From Purpureocillium takamizusanense (lineage: Eukaryota > Ascomycota > Sordariomycetes > Hypocreales > Ophiocordycipitaceae), in contig NC_063071.1 in NCBI RefSeq assembly GCF_022605165.1, forward strand, positions 2,170,001-2,234,000: a stretch of 64,000 nt of DNA, written 5' to 3'. The notes beneath the pieces were generated by a model. That model saw only the letters and a program-made list of their open reading frames with translations. It was not told the origin of the DNA and did no database searches. Position numbers and translations under genes: made by a program. Of this stretch, positions 1-10,611 are shown in pieces; positions within the stretch are counted from its first letter, which is position 1; every line of letters starts with the position of its first letter.

Positions 1-62
1 CGCGCCATGCCGTGTTAAACCTGCCTGCCGGCTGACGACCTGAATCCCACCCACCCCCACAG

Positions 63-567
63 CCACCACCTCACATCCGCGCCCTTCTTCCTGTTACTCG
101 ACCGCCACTCCGACTGGATCCCCGAGGCCGCCCGCGTCCGCCTCCTCGAGTGGAAGCTGCGCGTCGACGCGCTCGAGTACCTCGCCCGCGGCAGCCCCCC
201 CCTGCGCCTCGCCGACGCCCTTGCCTCCTATCGCTACCACCAACGTTCCCCCAAGGCGGGCGACGACAAGTCCGACGGCCCGACTCCGGCTCCGGCGGCG
301 GTGGCGGCCGCGCGCGACCTGCTCCCGCGCTTCCACGACGTCGTCGACGACGGGCACACCATCAAGGCCGCCCGCGCGCTGCTCCTCGCGCAGCAGGCGT
401 CGCGGCCCTACGAGGGCAAGGGCAAGCCCTGGATGAGGATCGAGGGCGACGAGGCGTGGACCAAGGTCATGTATATGCTGCTCGCGAGCGTCGAGGGCGA
501 CGAGTACGAGTGGGTGCGCTCGGCGGGTTTCGAACAGGCGTGGGAGGGCATGCCCAAGTACGAGTAA
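63..567 (+). CDS. Questin oxidase-like protein (AflY/GedK family), C-terminal part
   Basis: This is the last exon of a gene that begins left of the window. The reading frame is open after a CAG acceptor at 60-62 and ends at TAA 565-567, giving about 167 residues. The segment opens with an HHLTSAPFF-type motif and continues with a helix rich in Arg, Leu and Trp, then DGH-K-RAL, RPYEGKGKPW, and closes with a WVRSAGF-AWE motif. As I remember it, this end pattern is typical of the fungal questin oxidase-like family (DUF4243), which includes AflY of aflatoxin synthesis and questin oxidase of geodin synthesis, thought to cleave anthraquinone-type rings by Baeyer-Villiger-like oxidation. An Ala/Pro/Asp-rich insert lies at about 265-310. 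The family is assigned from memory of motifs. The neighbours to the right are housekeeping genes, so the window itself shows no metabolite cluster; any cluster would lie to the left. Confidence 0.68.
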
Positions 568-818
568 GGGCATCCACCCTCCTTTCCCCCCCGCAGCAGG
601 AAAGCGTGCGCACTGCGCGAGGCCACTCTCCCAACCGCTGCGGGCATTGGGAGCGGGCGGTGTCGGTAACGTTGGCTGAATTTGCGACAGGCCAGGCCGC
701 ATCGCGCACGCAAAGCAGGGTAAAGGCACTGTGGCGCACATGTGACAACGGAAATGCAACCATGTTTTGGGTATTTGCAGATGCTACATTGCTTTCTATA
801 TGGACAACACCTAGCCCG
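568..818. other. Convergent 3' region between questin-oxidase-like gene and PWP2
   Basis: About 250 bases lie between two stop codons on opposite strands and must hold both 3' untranslated regions. I see no open frame that continues either protein and no RNA gene. Confidence 0.6.
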
Positions 819-3644
819 TTAGTCTAGCCCAACCCACTCACCGTCACCGTCGTCCGACTCCCCGCCTGAACCTACGTTTCCATCAACGCCCAGGTCAAGC
901 ATCGCCTCGTCAGGTCGAGACTGGAGCAGCCCCCGCGCAGCGCCTCCCTTGAGGCCCTTGCCCGGCTGCGCCAGGAGGTAGTCGACCATGTACACATTGT
1001 CGTCGGCAAGCCGGCGGATCTCGTCGCGCATCTTGGCCACGGCGCGCGACACGACGCGCAGCTCGACGTCAACCTTGCCGCGGTTGGCCGTCAGCCAGGC
1101 GCCGTGCTTGTCGACGAGGGCCTTGATCCATAGGAGGCAAAACTCCATGTGCGGCGACTCCTCGGTTTGCGCGGCGACGAAGCGTAGCAGCCGCGACACG
1201 TAGACGGTCGGCAGGCCGGCCACCGTGAGGGAAATGTCCGGCGGCGGCACGGCGAGGAACACGCGCTTGATGAGCCCGGCCTCGTTGAGGCGGAACGCCA
1301 TGACCAGCGCCTTGAGGTAGTCGCGCTCCGTCTCGAGCACGTTGAGCGTGGACGCGGGCGTGATCTCCATGTTGAGGTCGAAGGGGTCAAACTGCAGCGT
1401 CGTGTCTAGGCTGTAGATGAGGAGACCCTCTGTGGAGGCGGCGCAGAAGGAAGAGCCCGAGGGCGAGAAGCCGATGCTTGTGACTCGCACCGCCGGCAGC
1501 TTCTTCCGGGCGGACGGGTCTCCGCGCTTCGACCCGGGGAGGGTCCTGTCAATGCGGTCCTCGCGGTCGGACGCCTCGCCCTGGTCGTCTAGCTCGTCCA
1601 TGGGCCCGGCTTCCGTCAGTCTGTTGCTGTTGAGGAACTCTTGCGTTCCCGACAGGGACAAGTTCACGCTGACGGTGAACTTCTTGAGCAGTACCATGGT
1701 CGTCACCGAGTACAAACAAATGTACTTGCTGTTTCCGCCAGCCAGCAGGCAGCTCCCGTCCATGCTGTACCGGATCGAGCTAAAGCTCTTGGTGCCCGAG
1801 ACATTGGCCGCTGTCCGTCGGTCCGTGAACTTTCGCCCGCCAGAGACGTCACGACGGCCGTCCAGCCCGGCCACCTGCTCCGCGTCGGCAAGCGACCAGA
1901 ACGTGAGCTGTCCGTCCAGTGTGGAGATGGCCAGCTGCAGCGAGTCGGGCCGCACCGCGATGTCCAGCACGTCTGCTTGCAGCTGCAGCGGCTCGCTCGT
2001 TTGGGTCCGGTTAAAGATGGACCAGATCCGGGCCGTGCGGTCCCAGCTGCCGCTGATAAGTGAGTTGCCGTTGGGCGAGAATGCCAGCGCAGACACAGGT
2101 CCTTCGTGCCCAGACAGTTGATCCAGGAGCTGGCCAGTTTGGACAGACCAGATGTGGATGTCGAACGAGTCTAACGAACCGGCCGCCACGACCTCGCCAC
2201 TCGGGTCAACAGACATGCAAGAGAACGATAGCCGCGTGGGCGCCGTGAATGTGCGGAAGTTCCGATACCGAATGAGGTCCCACGCGCGTATCGAGCCGTC
2301 CAGGCTGGCTGTGAAGAGCACGTTTCCCTTTTTGGCGAACTCGCAAGCCGTTACGCCGCTGGTGTGCTCCGTGAATGTGACAATACAGAACCCGGACTCA
2401 ATGTCCCAGACTTTGATCTTGCCATCATCGGCAGTGGTGATGATCCTCTGGCCGTCTGGCGCGTAGACGAGCGAGTTCATCGAGTCAAAATGACCCTGTT
2501 GCTTGAGGATGTAAGACTCGGACTGCCATTCCCACACAAGCAACTGCCCGAGTTTCGAGGCGCCAAAAGCTAGCCATTCCCCGCTCTTATTAATTGTGAC
2601 GAAGTCAATGTCGTTTTGTGAGATGCTCAGCTTGTGGATGTTGTTAAAGTCTGGCATCTCGTAGAGACCGAAGATGCCGTTGGAGAAGCCGGCCACCAAG
2701 AGGTTCGACTCAGGGTGGAAGGCGGCGCACTTGACGTTGGCACTTCCCTGCATGAAGTAGTGCTTCTGGACGATCCTCCACCGCATGTCGGATTCGTCAT
2801 CGTCATCCACCATCTTGTCTCCGTCCTCGACACGTTTGATGGGCTTGGCGTAGCGCCATTCGAACACAGCACCATCCTTGCTCACAGTGTATATCGCCTC
2901 CTGATCCGCAGTGAACCATGCGCCGACGACCGCTTGTTTGTGCCCCGAGAGCACCGTCGGCACGAAGCCTTCCTCGGGGTGCAGGCTCCATATCCTCGTC
3001 GTCAGGTCTCTGGAGGCTGTGAGGAAGAACCTGGAGTCGCTCGACCATTCAATATGTCGTACTGTATCAAAGTGACCCGTGTGAGTGTGGTGGCGGACAA
3101 AGGGAGCAAAGTCGAGCTCCCCGTCGGCGTTGGAGTCCGGAGTCGAAGGGACATGCCAGACTTCAATCTTGCGGCCTAGGCCGACGGCAAAGTGCTTGCC
3201 CGATGGGGAAAATGCGAGCGCCGTGACCTGCGATCGGAAAGAGAAGTGATAGATGGCTATACGACGGGGGACATTGGTGAGGATCGCGTGGCCGTCTTCG
3301 TCGACAGTGAGGAGGATGTTGCCGCGGGGCGTCAGCCCAAGTCGGGAGATGTTCTTGCGATGCGCAAATGGTAGTGTATATGATTTGTTTCTGTTGTAAT
3401 TTCGTGTCAGACAATCATGGTCCATGTATCATGCGACGCAGCACTTACTCGACCAGGTTGAAGACAGTCACCCGGTTGCCGACGGGCGAGAATAGATGGG
3501 TGCCATCGGGGCTGAAGAGCAGGTTGCCCTGGCAGTAGACAGTGCCCAGCAAGTTCGAGAACTAGAGTGCCGTGTTAGCGGGCTAAGTAGAGCCGGGAGA
3601 TTGCGCAATTACGCCCATACCTTGAAGTCGGTCTTCATTGTCAT
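819..3644 (-). CDS. PWP2: Periodic tryptophan protein 2, U3 snoRNP (UTP-B) component
   Basis: Three exons: complement of 3621-3644, 3449-3561 and 819-3390, about 902 residues. Pwp2/Utp1 is a core UTP-B subunit of the small-subunit processome and acts in the nucleolus on early 18S pre-rRNA cleavage. The start reads MTMKTDFKFSNLLGTVY; SNLLGTVY and PVGNRVTVF are hallmarks of the family. Tandem WD repeats fill about residues 10-640, with repeat ends such as DKTVRIW-like SWDRTARIW, DDGKIKVWD and LDGSIRAWD. The last 200 residues contain a helical Utp12-type domain (LIKRVFLAVPP to RFVAAQ) and an acidic tail. Introns are 59 and 58 nt with standard GT-AG ends. Two in-frame ATGs (3644 and 3638) are possible; the second is the family-typical start and gives 900 residues. 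It is divergent from the septin gene. An Asp/Lys-rich loop interrupts one blade near residue 240. Confidence 0.95.
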
Positions 3645-4431
3645 CTGCTGGCCATGATACTTTGACGGCGCCGGGGGGGAGGGACTCGGCGAATGCGATG
3701 CCAAAATTCTGGCCGAGATGCTTGCTTCTTCTTTATCGATAAGCTTGAGCCAGTGGAATTTTTTTGAGACAGCAAAAGAGAGCAAATTGGGGCCGCCTGG
3801 GCGGGGTCGGCACATAATTAATCCTGAGCCAGTGCGCTACACCGTATTGGGCAAGCGGCCTGCGCACCGACCCTCTGGTCCCCGGAGGCTCCCCTGAGTT
3901 AGGTCGGTATGAAGTACTAACCTTTCGTGCCTTGATGGCATGGGAGTACCTAGGTACCTTGGGCACTCGCAGCAGGCGGGCGGGCGGGCATCCATCGTAG
4001 GCCGTCGCCGCCAGGCACAGCACAGTGCAGCACACACACCAGGCAGCGCCAGGCGACCTGTTGGGAAGAAAAAAAGGGGACCCCCTCCTGCCCCGTGTCC
4101 CGTCGCACTGGCCCACGCCGGCCCCAGGCCAGCCAACGAGGCAAGGGACAGCAAATTGGCGGCCACGGCCAAACCACCCCCCCAAGGTGAGGCCCCCCCT
4201 TTCGGGTTGGCATGGTCCCATCTTCCCCTGAAGCCCCCCGATTGCTCTCCAACGGTGCATCCACCACCACCTTCCAAGCTCCGAACCTCCACCATCGCCA
4301 ACCCGACAGCCTTCATCAATCCGGCTCGCGAAGCGGCTCTAGGCGTCCCTTTGCAGTTTTACTCGCAAGCACCGGGTTGAGCTTTTTTCGTCACTTTCGA
4401 CTCACTTCATCCGTCCTCATCCTCGCCCGCC
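3645..4431. promoter_or_regulatory. Divergent promoter region of PWP2 and septin
   Basis: This 787-base spacer separates two genes that point away from each other, so it must carry both promoters and both 5' leaders. It contains a perfect 12-base palindrome GTACCTAGGTAC at 3946-3957, C/T-rich stretches before the septin ATG (4381-4431), and several runs of C or G. A short upstream frame (ATG at 3655, minus strand) ends across the PWP2 start. No other gene is visible. Confidence 0.6.
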
Positions 4432-5819
4432 ATGGCTCCCCCCGCTGCCGAAAGCGCCTCGCCGATTGGCATCGCCAATCTTCCCAACCAGCGACACAAG
4501 ATTGTCGCCAAGCGCGGTGCCGGCTTCACCATCATGGTATGAAGAGTGTTCCCGGTTGCCTGCTCTGGGCACTGGGTTTCTTCGCATTGCGGCGTATCCT
4601 AATTACCCTCGCGTGGCCTGTTACTGACCCGTGCTACCCACCAGGTTGCTGGCGAGTCTGGCCTGGGAAAGACGACCTTCATTAACACGCTCTTCTCCAC
4701 GACGATCAAGAACTATGCCGACCACAAGAAGCGCCACCAGAAGCAGGTCGACAAGACGGTCGAGATCGAGATCACCAAGGCTGAGCTGGAGGAGAAGTTC
4801 TTCAAGGGTACACCCGCCACTCTGCGTCGCGTGCTGTGAAGGCTCGGCTAACCACAACCCGTCTCTTCACGCAGTCCGCCTGACTGTCATCGACACTCCC
4901 GGCTTCGGCGACTATGTCAACAACCGTGATTCCTGGATGCCCATCATCGAGTTTCTTGACGATCAGCATGAGTCGTACATGCTTCAGGAGCAGCAGCCCC
5001 GCCGCCAGGATAAGATCGACCTCCGTGTCCATGCCTGCCTGTACTTCATCCGCCCCACCGGCCACACCCTCAAGCCCCTCGACATTGAGGTCATGAAGAG
5101 GCTCTGCTCGCGTGTCAACTTGATCCCCGTCATTGCCAAGGCCGACACCCTCAGCCCTGCTGATCTGGCCAAGTTCAAGCAAAGGGTATGCTTTCTGTCC
5201 GCGTCAGGTATGCGTGCCCACAGCTGCTAACCAATTCCAGATCATCTCCGTCATCGAGGCTCAGAACATTAAGATTTACCAGCCCCCGATTGAAGAGGAC
5301 GACGAGGCTGCCGCTCAGCACGCCCGCAGCTTGATGGCGGCCATGCCCTTCGCCGTTATCGGCTCGGAGAAGGACGTCAAGACTGGTGATGGCCGCATTG
5401 TCAAGGGCCGCCAGTACTCGTGGGGCGTTGCCGAGGTCGAGAATGAGGATCACTGCGACTTCAAGAAGCTCCGCTCCATCCTGATCCGAACCCACATGCT
5501 CGACCTCATCCATACCACGGAGGAGCTCCACTACGAGGCGTACCGCGCCCAGCAGATGGAGACGCGCAAGTTTGGCGAGGCTCGCCCGAGAAAGCTGGAC
5601 AACCCCAAGTTCAAGGAGGAGGAGGAGGCTCTGCGAAAGCGCTTCACCGAGCAGGTTAAGATCGAGGAGCAGCGGTTCCGACAGTGGGAGCAGAAGCTCA
5701 TCGCCGAGCGCGATCGCCTCAATAAGGACCTGGAGCAGACCCACGCCCAGATCAAGCAGCTGGAGGGCGAGCTGGAGGCGATGCAAGGTAGCGCCGTCCG
5801 CAGCCACGGCCGTCGCTAA
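4432..5819 (+). CDS. Septin, Cdc12/AspC group
   Basis: Four exons: 4432-4536, 4645-4807, 4875-5185 and 5241-5819, giving 385 residues. Septins are GTP-binding proteins that form filaments and rings at septa, hyphal tips and infection structures. The protein starts with an IGIANLPNQRHKIV segment, the polybasic-plus-N-terminal hallmark of the Cdc12 group. The P-loop GESGLGKT lies at residues 39-46; G3 (DTPGFGD) and G4 (AKAD) follow. The septin unique element WGVAEVENEDHCDF sits near residue 275, and the last 70 residues form a heptad-rich coiled coil (EEQRFRQWEQKL). All junctions preserve frame and family sequence. The length and the long coiled coil fit Cdc12 (AspC in Aspergillus) better than Cdc10. 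It shares a divergent promoter with PWP2. Confidence 0.95.
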
Positions 5820-6578
5820 GGCAGGCACCATCTCTTCGGCTTGCCTTGTTGAAGGTGCACAGCTTGCCGTTGTGTCACTTGCCAGCCGCTTCTATTTTGG
5901 ACCCAGGAGGGTCCCCGAATACCACTATGGAGGATACATTACGGGTGCTCTCGCCAGCCGTTGCTGCGGCGCCGGAGCGCTGTGCCTCGCGGCCAGCCGC
6001 CTCGGCCGCCCAGTGTGAGCCGTGGCTACAGAGCATGTCAGGCGTGCTTCCCTTGTTTATGCGCCGTGCGATGCGAGCTGCCAGCTGGGCTGAAAGTGAG
6101 GCCCTACTCCGACATGCAGGGACGCGCGATGGAAAGCTTTTGATCATGTAGCCTTATTTTATTTTGTCACTTTACTCGAGCCCCTTTCTTCCCCCCACAG
6201 GTACCTTAAAGCCAATGTAATTGAGTCTGCAAGTCTCGGCAGTAAACAGATGTAAATGCTTGGCTGTGAATCGACGGGACGCGCTCGACCGTGTATTGGT
6301 CCCGGCTGAAGCGTTCCATCCCGGCGACACTAACTTAGTGACTAGATTCATGACAAAAGCCACCCCAAACTCCTCGCTGCACAGGAGGCAGTCGACATGT
6401 AAAGAGCACCACGCTGTTTCCCTCCTCCCTCCGTCGCCAACAAATGAATTGTATGCTCCTGTGTGCTACCATAGCGATGCTGCCCCAATGCTCACAAAGT
6501 CCTAATGCATTCATAGCCCCCGCTTTCATACAAGCACGGACGCCCGAGGCGCGGCGGCTTCGAGATAGAGCGCGTTAG
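5820..6578. other. Convergent 3' region between septin and mitochondrial kinase
   Basis: About 760 bases lie between opposing stop codons. An AT-rich stretch with TTATTTTATTTTG near 6150-6165 and a GGTACCTTA word at 6200 are present. The short frames in it have no recognisable motif; I see no gene. Confidence 0.55.
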
Positions 6579-8120
6579 TCACACGGCGTCCATGCTGGCG
6601 CGCGTCGCGAGCTGCTCGTTCTTGTTGCCCAGCCTCGAGATCTGCAGGAAGGCGTCCACGCCGTACCCCTCGAGGCTGTGCAGATTGAGGCTGCCGGCCC
6701 AGTACTCGGCGTAGACGCGGCTCAGGGGCAGGCCCATGCCGAGGCGCAGGTTGGGCGGCCGGCTGGTGAGCGAAGAGAGGGAGCTGTGGTAGGTGGGCGT
6801 CTTGAGGTCAGCGCGGCCGAGCTCGTCTTCGACGTGGAGTTCCTGCATCGTGGCGGCCATACGGGGCACCTGGCCCAGGTTGTCGAGCTGCTTCTGGCTC
6901 TGGGGCCCTTTGCTGAACGACCATAAGTAGGGGAGCTCCTCGCGGGGAATGCCGCCCCCGCGGTCGGATATGCGGAAGATGACGTGCTCTTGCGCCTCGC
7001 AGATGGTGACTTCGATGGGCGGCGGCGGTGCCGGGTCGTTGGTCTTTTGATGGCGCTCAATCACAGCCTCGACCGAGTTGCGAAGGAGCTCGCCGACAAT
7101 GTACTCGATGTGGCTCAAAATGTAGGGGAAGCTGGCGTCGAGGTGGCCAACGACATGGATATCGGGCACAGCTGCATCGGGGCCGTTTGTTGAACGGGCG
7201 AGCGCCGTCACGGCTTTTGCGCAGCGATCGATGACTTCCTTGGCAGAGCACTTGATGAAGATCTCACCAATGAAGTCTGACTCGGAGAGCTTAGCGCCGG
7301 GCGAAAAGTAGGGCGAATTGAAGGTTTCGGTGAGAGAGAGGTGTTGTTCGGCGATGACGCGACGGGAGATACGCTGAGGATGTCAGTGCACGGCGCAAGG
7401 GCTGGCTTGGCTCCGCGGGGCCGCCAACTCACCGATCTCAGAATCGTATTCATGAAGTTGTCAAGATCCTTCGGGTCCATGAGGCCGCCACACTCGAGTA
7501 TCCCCATGGCTAGCTTGGGGATGACGGTCAAGTGACCCTTGAGGTTCTGCGCGATGATGTCGCATAAGCGGTCGTTGTCCTCGAGGGTCTTGACCTCTTT
7601 GAGCTTGCGGAAACAGTCGAAGGCATTGTAGTAGAGGTTATAGACGTCATTTATGTGGGGGTTCGTAACGACAACGTAGGGGAGCTGCTGCATGTCGCGG
7701 AGACGATGTGCTATCCTGTCATTCCATCGTCAGCTTTTCGTATTGGAAAGCGCAGGGAGAACAGCTCGCACCTGACAGGCAGCTCGGTGCGGACGTAGTT
7801 AGCGGAGCTGATGAGGCGCGACTCGGTCAGGGAGCGGCCAAAGACCATGAGCTGCCGCAAGCTTATCGGACGAGCTTCTCGTGCGACCCATCTTGCAAAA
7901 GGCGTCAGTCTCGGACTCGTGGCACGGGGTAAAGGGACGGCAGGGTCGTGACGAACTCGTCGAGGACCGATACCGGCCGCCAGGCAGTGTTGCTAGCTCT
8001 CCGACACTGTCGCGAGGCCGGATGAGGCACGAGGTAGACGGCGTCGAGGCCAGCAGCCGGGACGGGCGATCCGGTCAATCTGCATCGTCTGCCGGAGCTG
8101 CGCAGCGCGATGGAGAACAT
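6579..8120 (-). CDS. Mitochondrial protein kinase of the PDK/BCKDK family
   Basis: Four exons: complement of 7957-8120, 7772-7891, 7433-7715 and 6579-7373, about 453 residues. The family are histidine-kinase-like (GHKL) serine kinases of the mitochondrial matrix that inactivate the E1 subunit of pyruvate or branched-chain keto-acid dehydrogenase. The N-terminus (MFSIALRSSGRRCR...) is Arg/Ser-rich with no acidic residues at first, like a mitochondrial presequence. Family motifs follow: AREARPISLRQLMVFGR, SANYVRTELP, the N-box ELLRNSVEAV, the G1 box SDRGGGIP and the G2 stretch MGLPLSRVYAEYWAGSL. I lean to the BCKDK/Pkp-type branch because of the ISLRQLMVFG and DEW segments, but PDK versus BCKDK cannot be settled by eye. 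The first intron (7892-7956) uses an unusual GTTCGT donor and an AAG acceptor, yet has a CTGAC branch point and restores the frame exactly. Confidence 0.88.
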
Positions 8121-9764
8121 CTCCGCGGTTCCATATAGAGATAGGGAGACGTTGTCTGTCGTGGGCGCCGCCTCTGACTCGACTCGTGCGCCGGGGCCGG
8201 GGGCGCGCGCTCCAAAAAAGTGAAGCAACCGGCGCTCTCTGACTCTCAATGCCGCGTACAATACACGAGACACAGACTAGGGATGGGCGGAGAGGGGATA
8301 TCTGGGCCGAGAGAGAGAGGGGAAGTGCGTGGAGAGGGAAGGGGTTCTTGGTGAAGACGGAGGGATAGCATGCAGGAATGGCTGCTGGGCCAGTCGCATG
8401 CAGCGAGCTCCGACCCGGACTTGCAGGTGCCCTCCACTCCAGGGCGGGCTCCACGGGGGCCAGCGAGAGCTCCCCTAGAACTGCGGTAGGCAGGAATGGC
8501 CCTAGCTGCCTGTATGCCCGCCTGGCGCAAGCCCGTTAGGTCACCTCGCAGCAGCACCCGAGCCAAGCCCAGGCTCCGGTCCCCATTGCAAGTCGCGTCC
8601 CTCCCGCGGTGGCAGTGGAGGTACAGACGAAGCATGCCCAGGTACAGATCGACGCCTTACCTGTAGTACCCCACACCGGCGGCGGTATCGGCCCAGTCTG
8701 CCAGCCCGTCATCAGCCCAGGCGGCCATCGCTCCAGCGGGACCCTGCACACCGGGCGGCGCGGAGGGGTGGCCCAGGAGCTGGGGAAGGGCGCCCGCCTC
8801 GCCGCGCCTTCAGCGCAGTTACGTTGCGCGACGGGGATGCCACACCTCACCTTTGAGAGAGAGACGCGAGGCTCCTCGGACGAGTCGCTGAAGCAGTCGA
8901 GGAACCCGAGGCCACCCTCCCCTCGCGAACAGTGTGCAAACTCCGGAAGACATCCGCGGCTCGGGATATCGACTCATAATCGGGCGTCCACGGCTGCGGC
9001 CGTCATGCCAGGATGACTTGGCCCCCCCCGCCTGCTGCTGCATCTAAGCGCTGCATGCTGCACCAACACCAGGCCTGCAGCGGCTGCGGCGGAGTGCCGG
9101 GCGTTTTGGCACGTGCTTCTCCCGGCACACGTACAGAACGTACAGTACATGCCTACAACGTCCCATCCATATCATCCATGCCTCCGCACGCCGCCCTGAT
9201 ATTGTCCAACATGCACGGGTGTCGAGACCTGCTGGACACACCACCACATCCCATCGTCCTGCAAGGAACTACTACGCACGAAGCCGGGCCTCGGTCGTAC
9301 ACGATCCGGCGGCCTGTTCGGCCGCCCGACATCGAGGCGACCACGTCCGCGTGGTTGAGAGAATCTACTTTGTAGAGCTTACAGCATCTTTTTTTTGTTT
9401 GCTCGGGGGAGGGGAGGTGGGCGGTGTCGAGCGTAGACGAGTTGGTGCGCAAGTGAAGCCTACGTGGTGTTGGATTTATCAGCAGAGGCTGTTTGCCTTT
9501 TGTGAGACGAAACTGGAAATGGGGGACCGCCCGTGTCATAAGTCACACCCAGATGTGCCTCATTTCACGCTGTGCAGAAAGACATCTTGACGGGAGGGCC
9601 AAGGGCCTTTGACCAATGGCACGAGCCACATAACAGCTCTGGCACAGCTTGTGTGTACCAAGTACGGCAGCATTACCTCATGCAGACACACGCCCGTGGC
9701 AGCGGGAGACTGCCAGTTGTGATGCGGCGCGCATGTCTGCGCCACGGGGTAGGGCATCTAAATA

Positions 9765-10032
9765 CTATTCACGTCTTGTCGAGCAACGGGCCAGATCTTG
9801 GCTGAGCTGTGTGCCCTTGCAATCGAGCAGCTTGTAGAGCTCCGTAACTCCCAGGTACTGATAGATCCCCACGTCGTGCGTGTACTTGATGCCCTGCATT
9901 CGGTGGACTCCACATATGTTAGCAAGCTTGTCGTTGTGAGAGCGTCTGCACGTAGTCTTGACAGCTGTGTGAAGTCACCAGCGGCGCGCCGCCTTGATGT
10001 GCTTCGTGCCATAGAAACACGCGATTGAAATC
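9765..10032 (-). pseudogene. Possible remnant or unannotated end of an unknown protein, two coding-like pieces
   Basis: On the minus strand, piece one (9979-10032, 18 codons, starting DFNRVFLWHEAHQ) joins piece two (9765-9893, 43 codons including TAG) across an 85-nt intron with GTGACT donor, GCTAAC branch point and CAG acceptor. The joined peptide reads like real protein, with IKYTHDVGIYQYLGVTELY and a KLLDCKG segment, and contains no stop until 9765. Upstream of 10032 the frame closes (TGA within 20 bases), so earlier exons or a broken gene would be needed; TTGAG just before 10032 could be an acceptor. I do not recognise the family. It could be a real small gene, a pseudogene end, or chance. 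Confidence 0.22.
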
Positions 10033-10586
10033 CTCAACACGTCAACCGTATTTTCCGTTGGACCACCAAGTAGCGTTTCCCTCCCCGTGCAAGCAGGCGG
10101 TATGCGACAGTTGGTAAGTGAGTTGGCGGAAGCTCGCACGCCTAGCAAAATAAAAACGAACGTCATGAGTGGCGGGGCACTCAAGACGCACGCTTTCTGG
10201 TGTATAGTTGACTTGATGGTGTTAGTGGTGGCGTCGGAAGCTGCGTACCGTGCATTAGCTGCGACAGCCAACCGTCCGCATCCTCCTACTTGCCGTTAGG
10301 TCCCCAACTAACACTCGCGACGTCTAGGTGCAAGCCCCACGTCAGATCCAGCTAATGACGCAGAGGTCTCATCGGGGATACAGCGCAGACGGTTGAGTTG
10401 CGTCGAGGGGAGGGTACCGAGCTTTTCTCCCCGCCGCGACTGCGGGCACCGAACGCCGCGTATCATCGAGCTCGACTGTCTGGCCCGCCGCCTCTGCCAC
10501 CACGTCCTCCGTCGCTGACTACCTTACCTTGGCTTGGCTTGGCTTGCTCGTCGACATCCCGTCCGCCACCACCACTACCATTACCA

Positions 10587-10611
10587 ACCACCACCACCAC
10601 CACCACCACCA
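10587..10611 (+). repeat. ACC trinucleotide run in USP7 upstream region
   Basis: An uninterrupted ACC/CCA microsatellite within a C-rich tract about 1 kb upstream of the deubiquitinase start codon. Confidence 0.85.
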
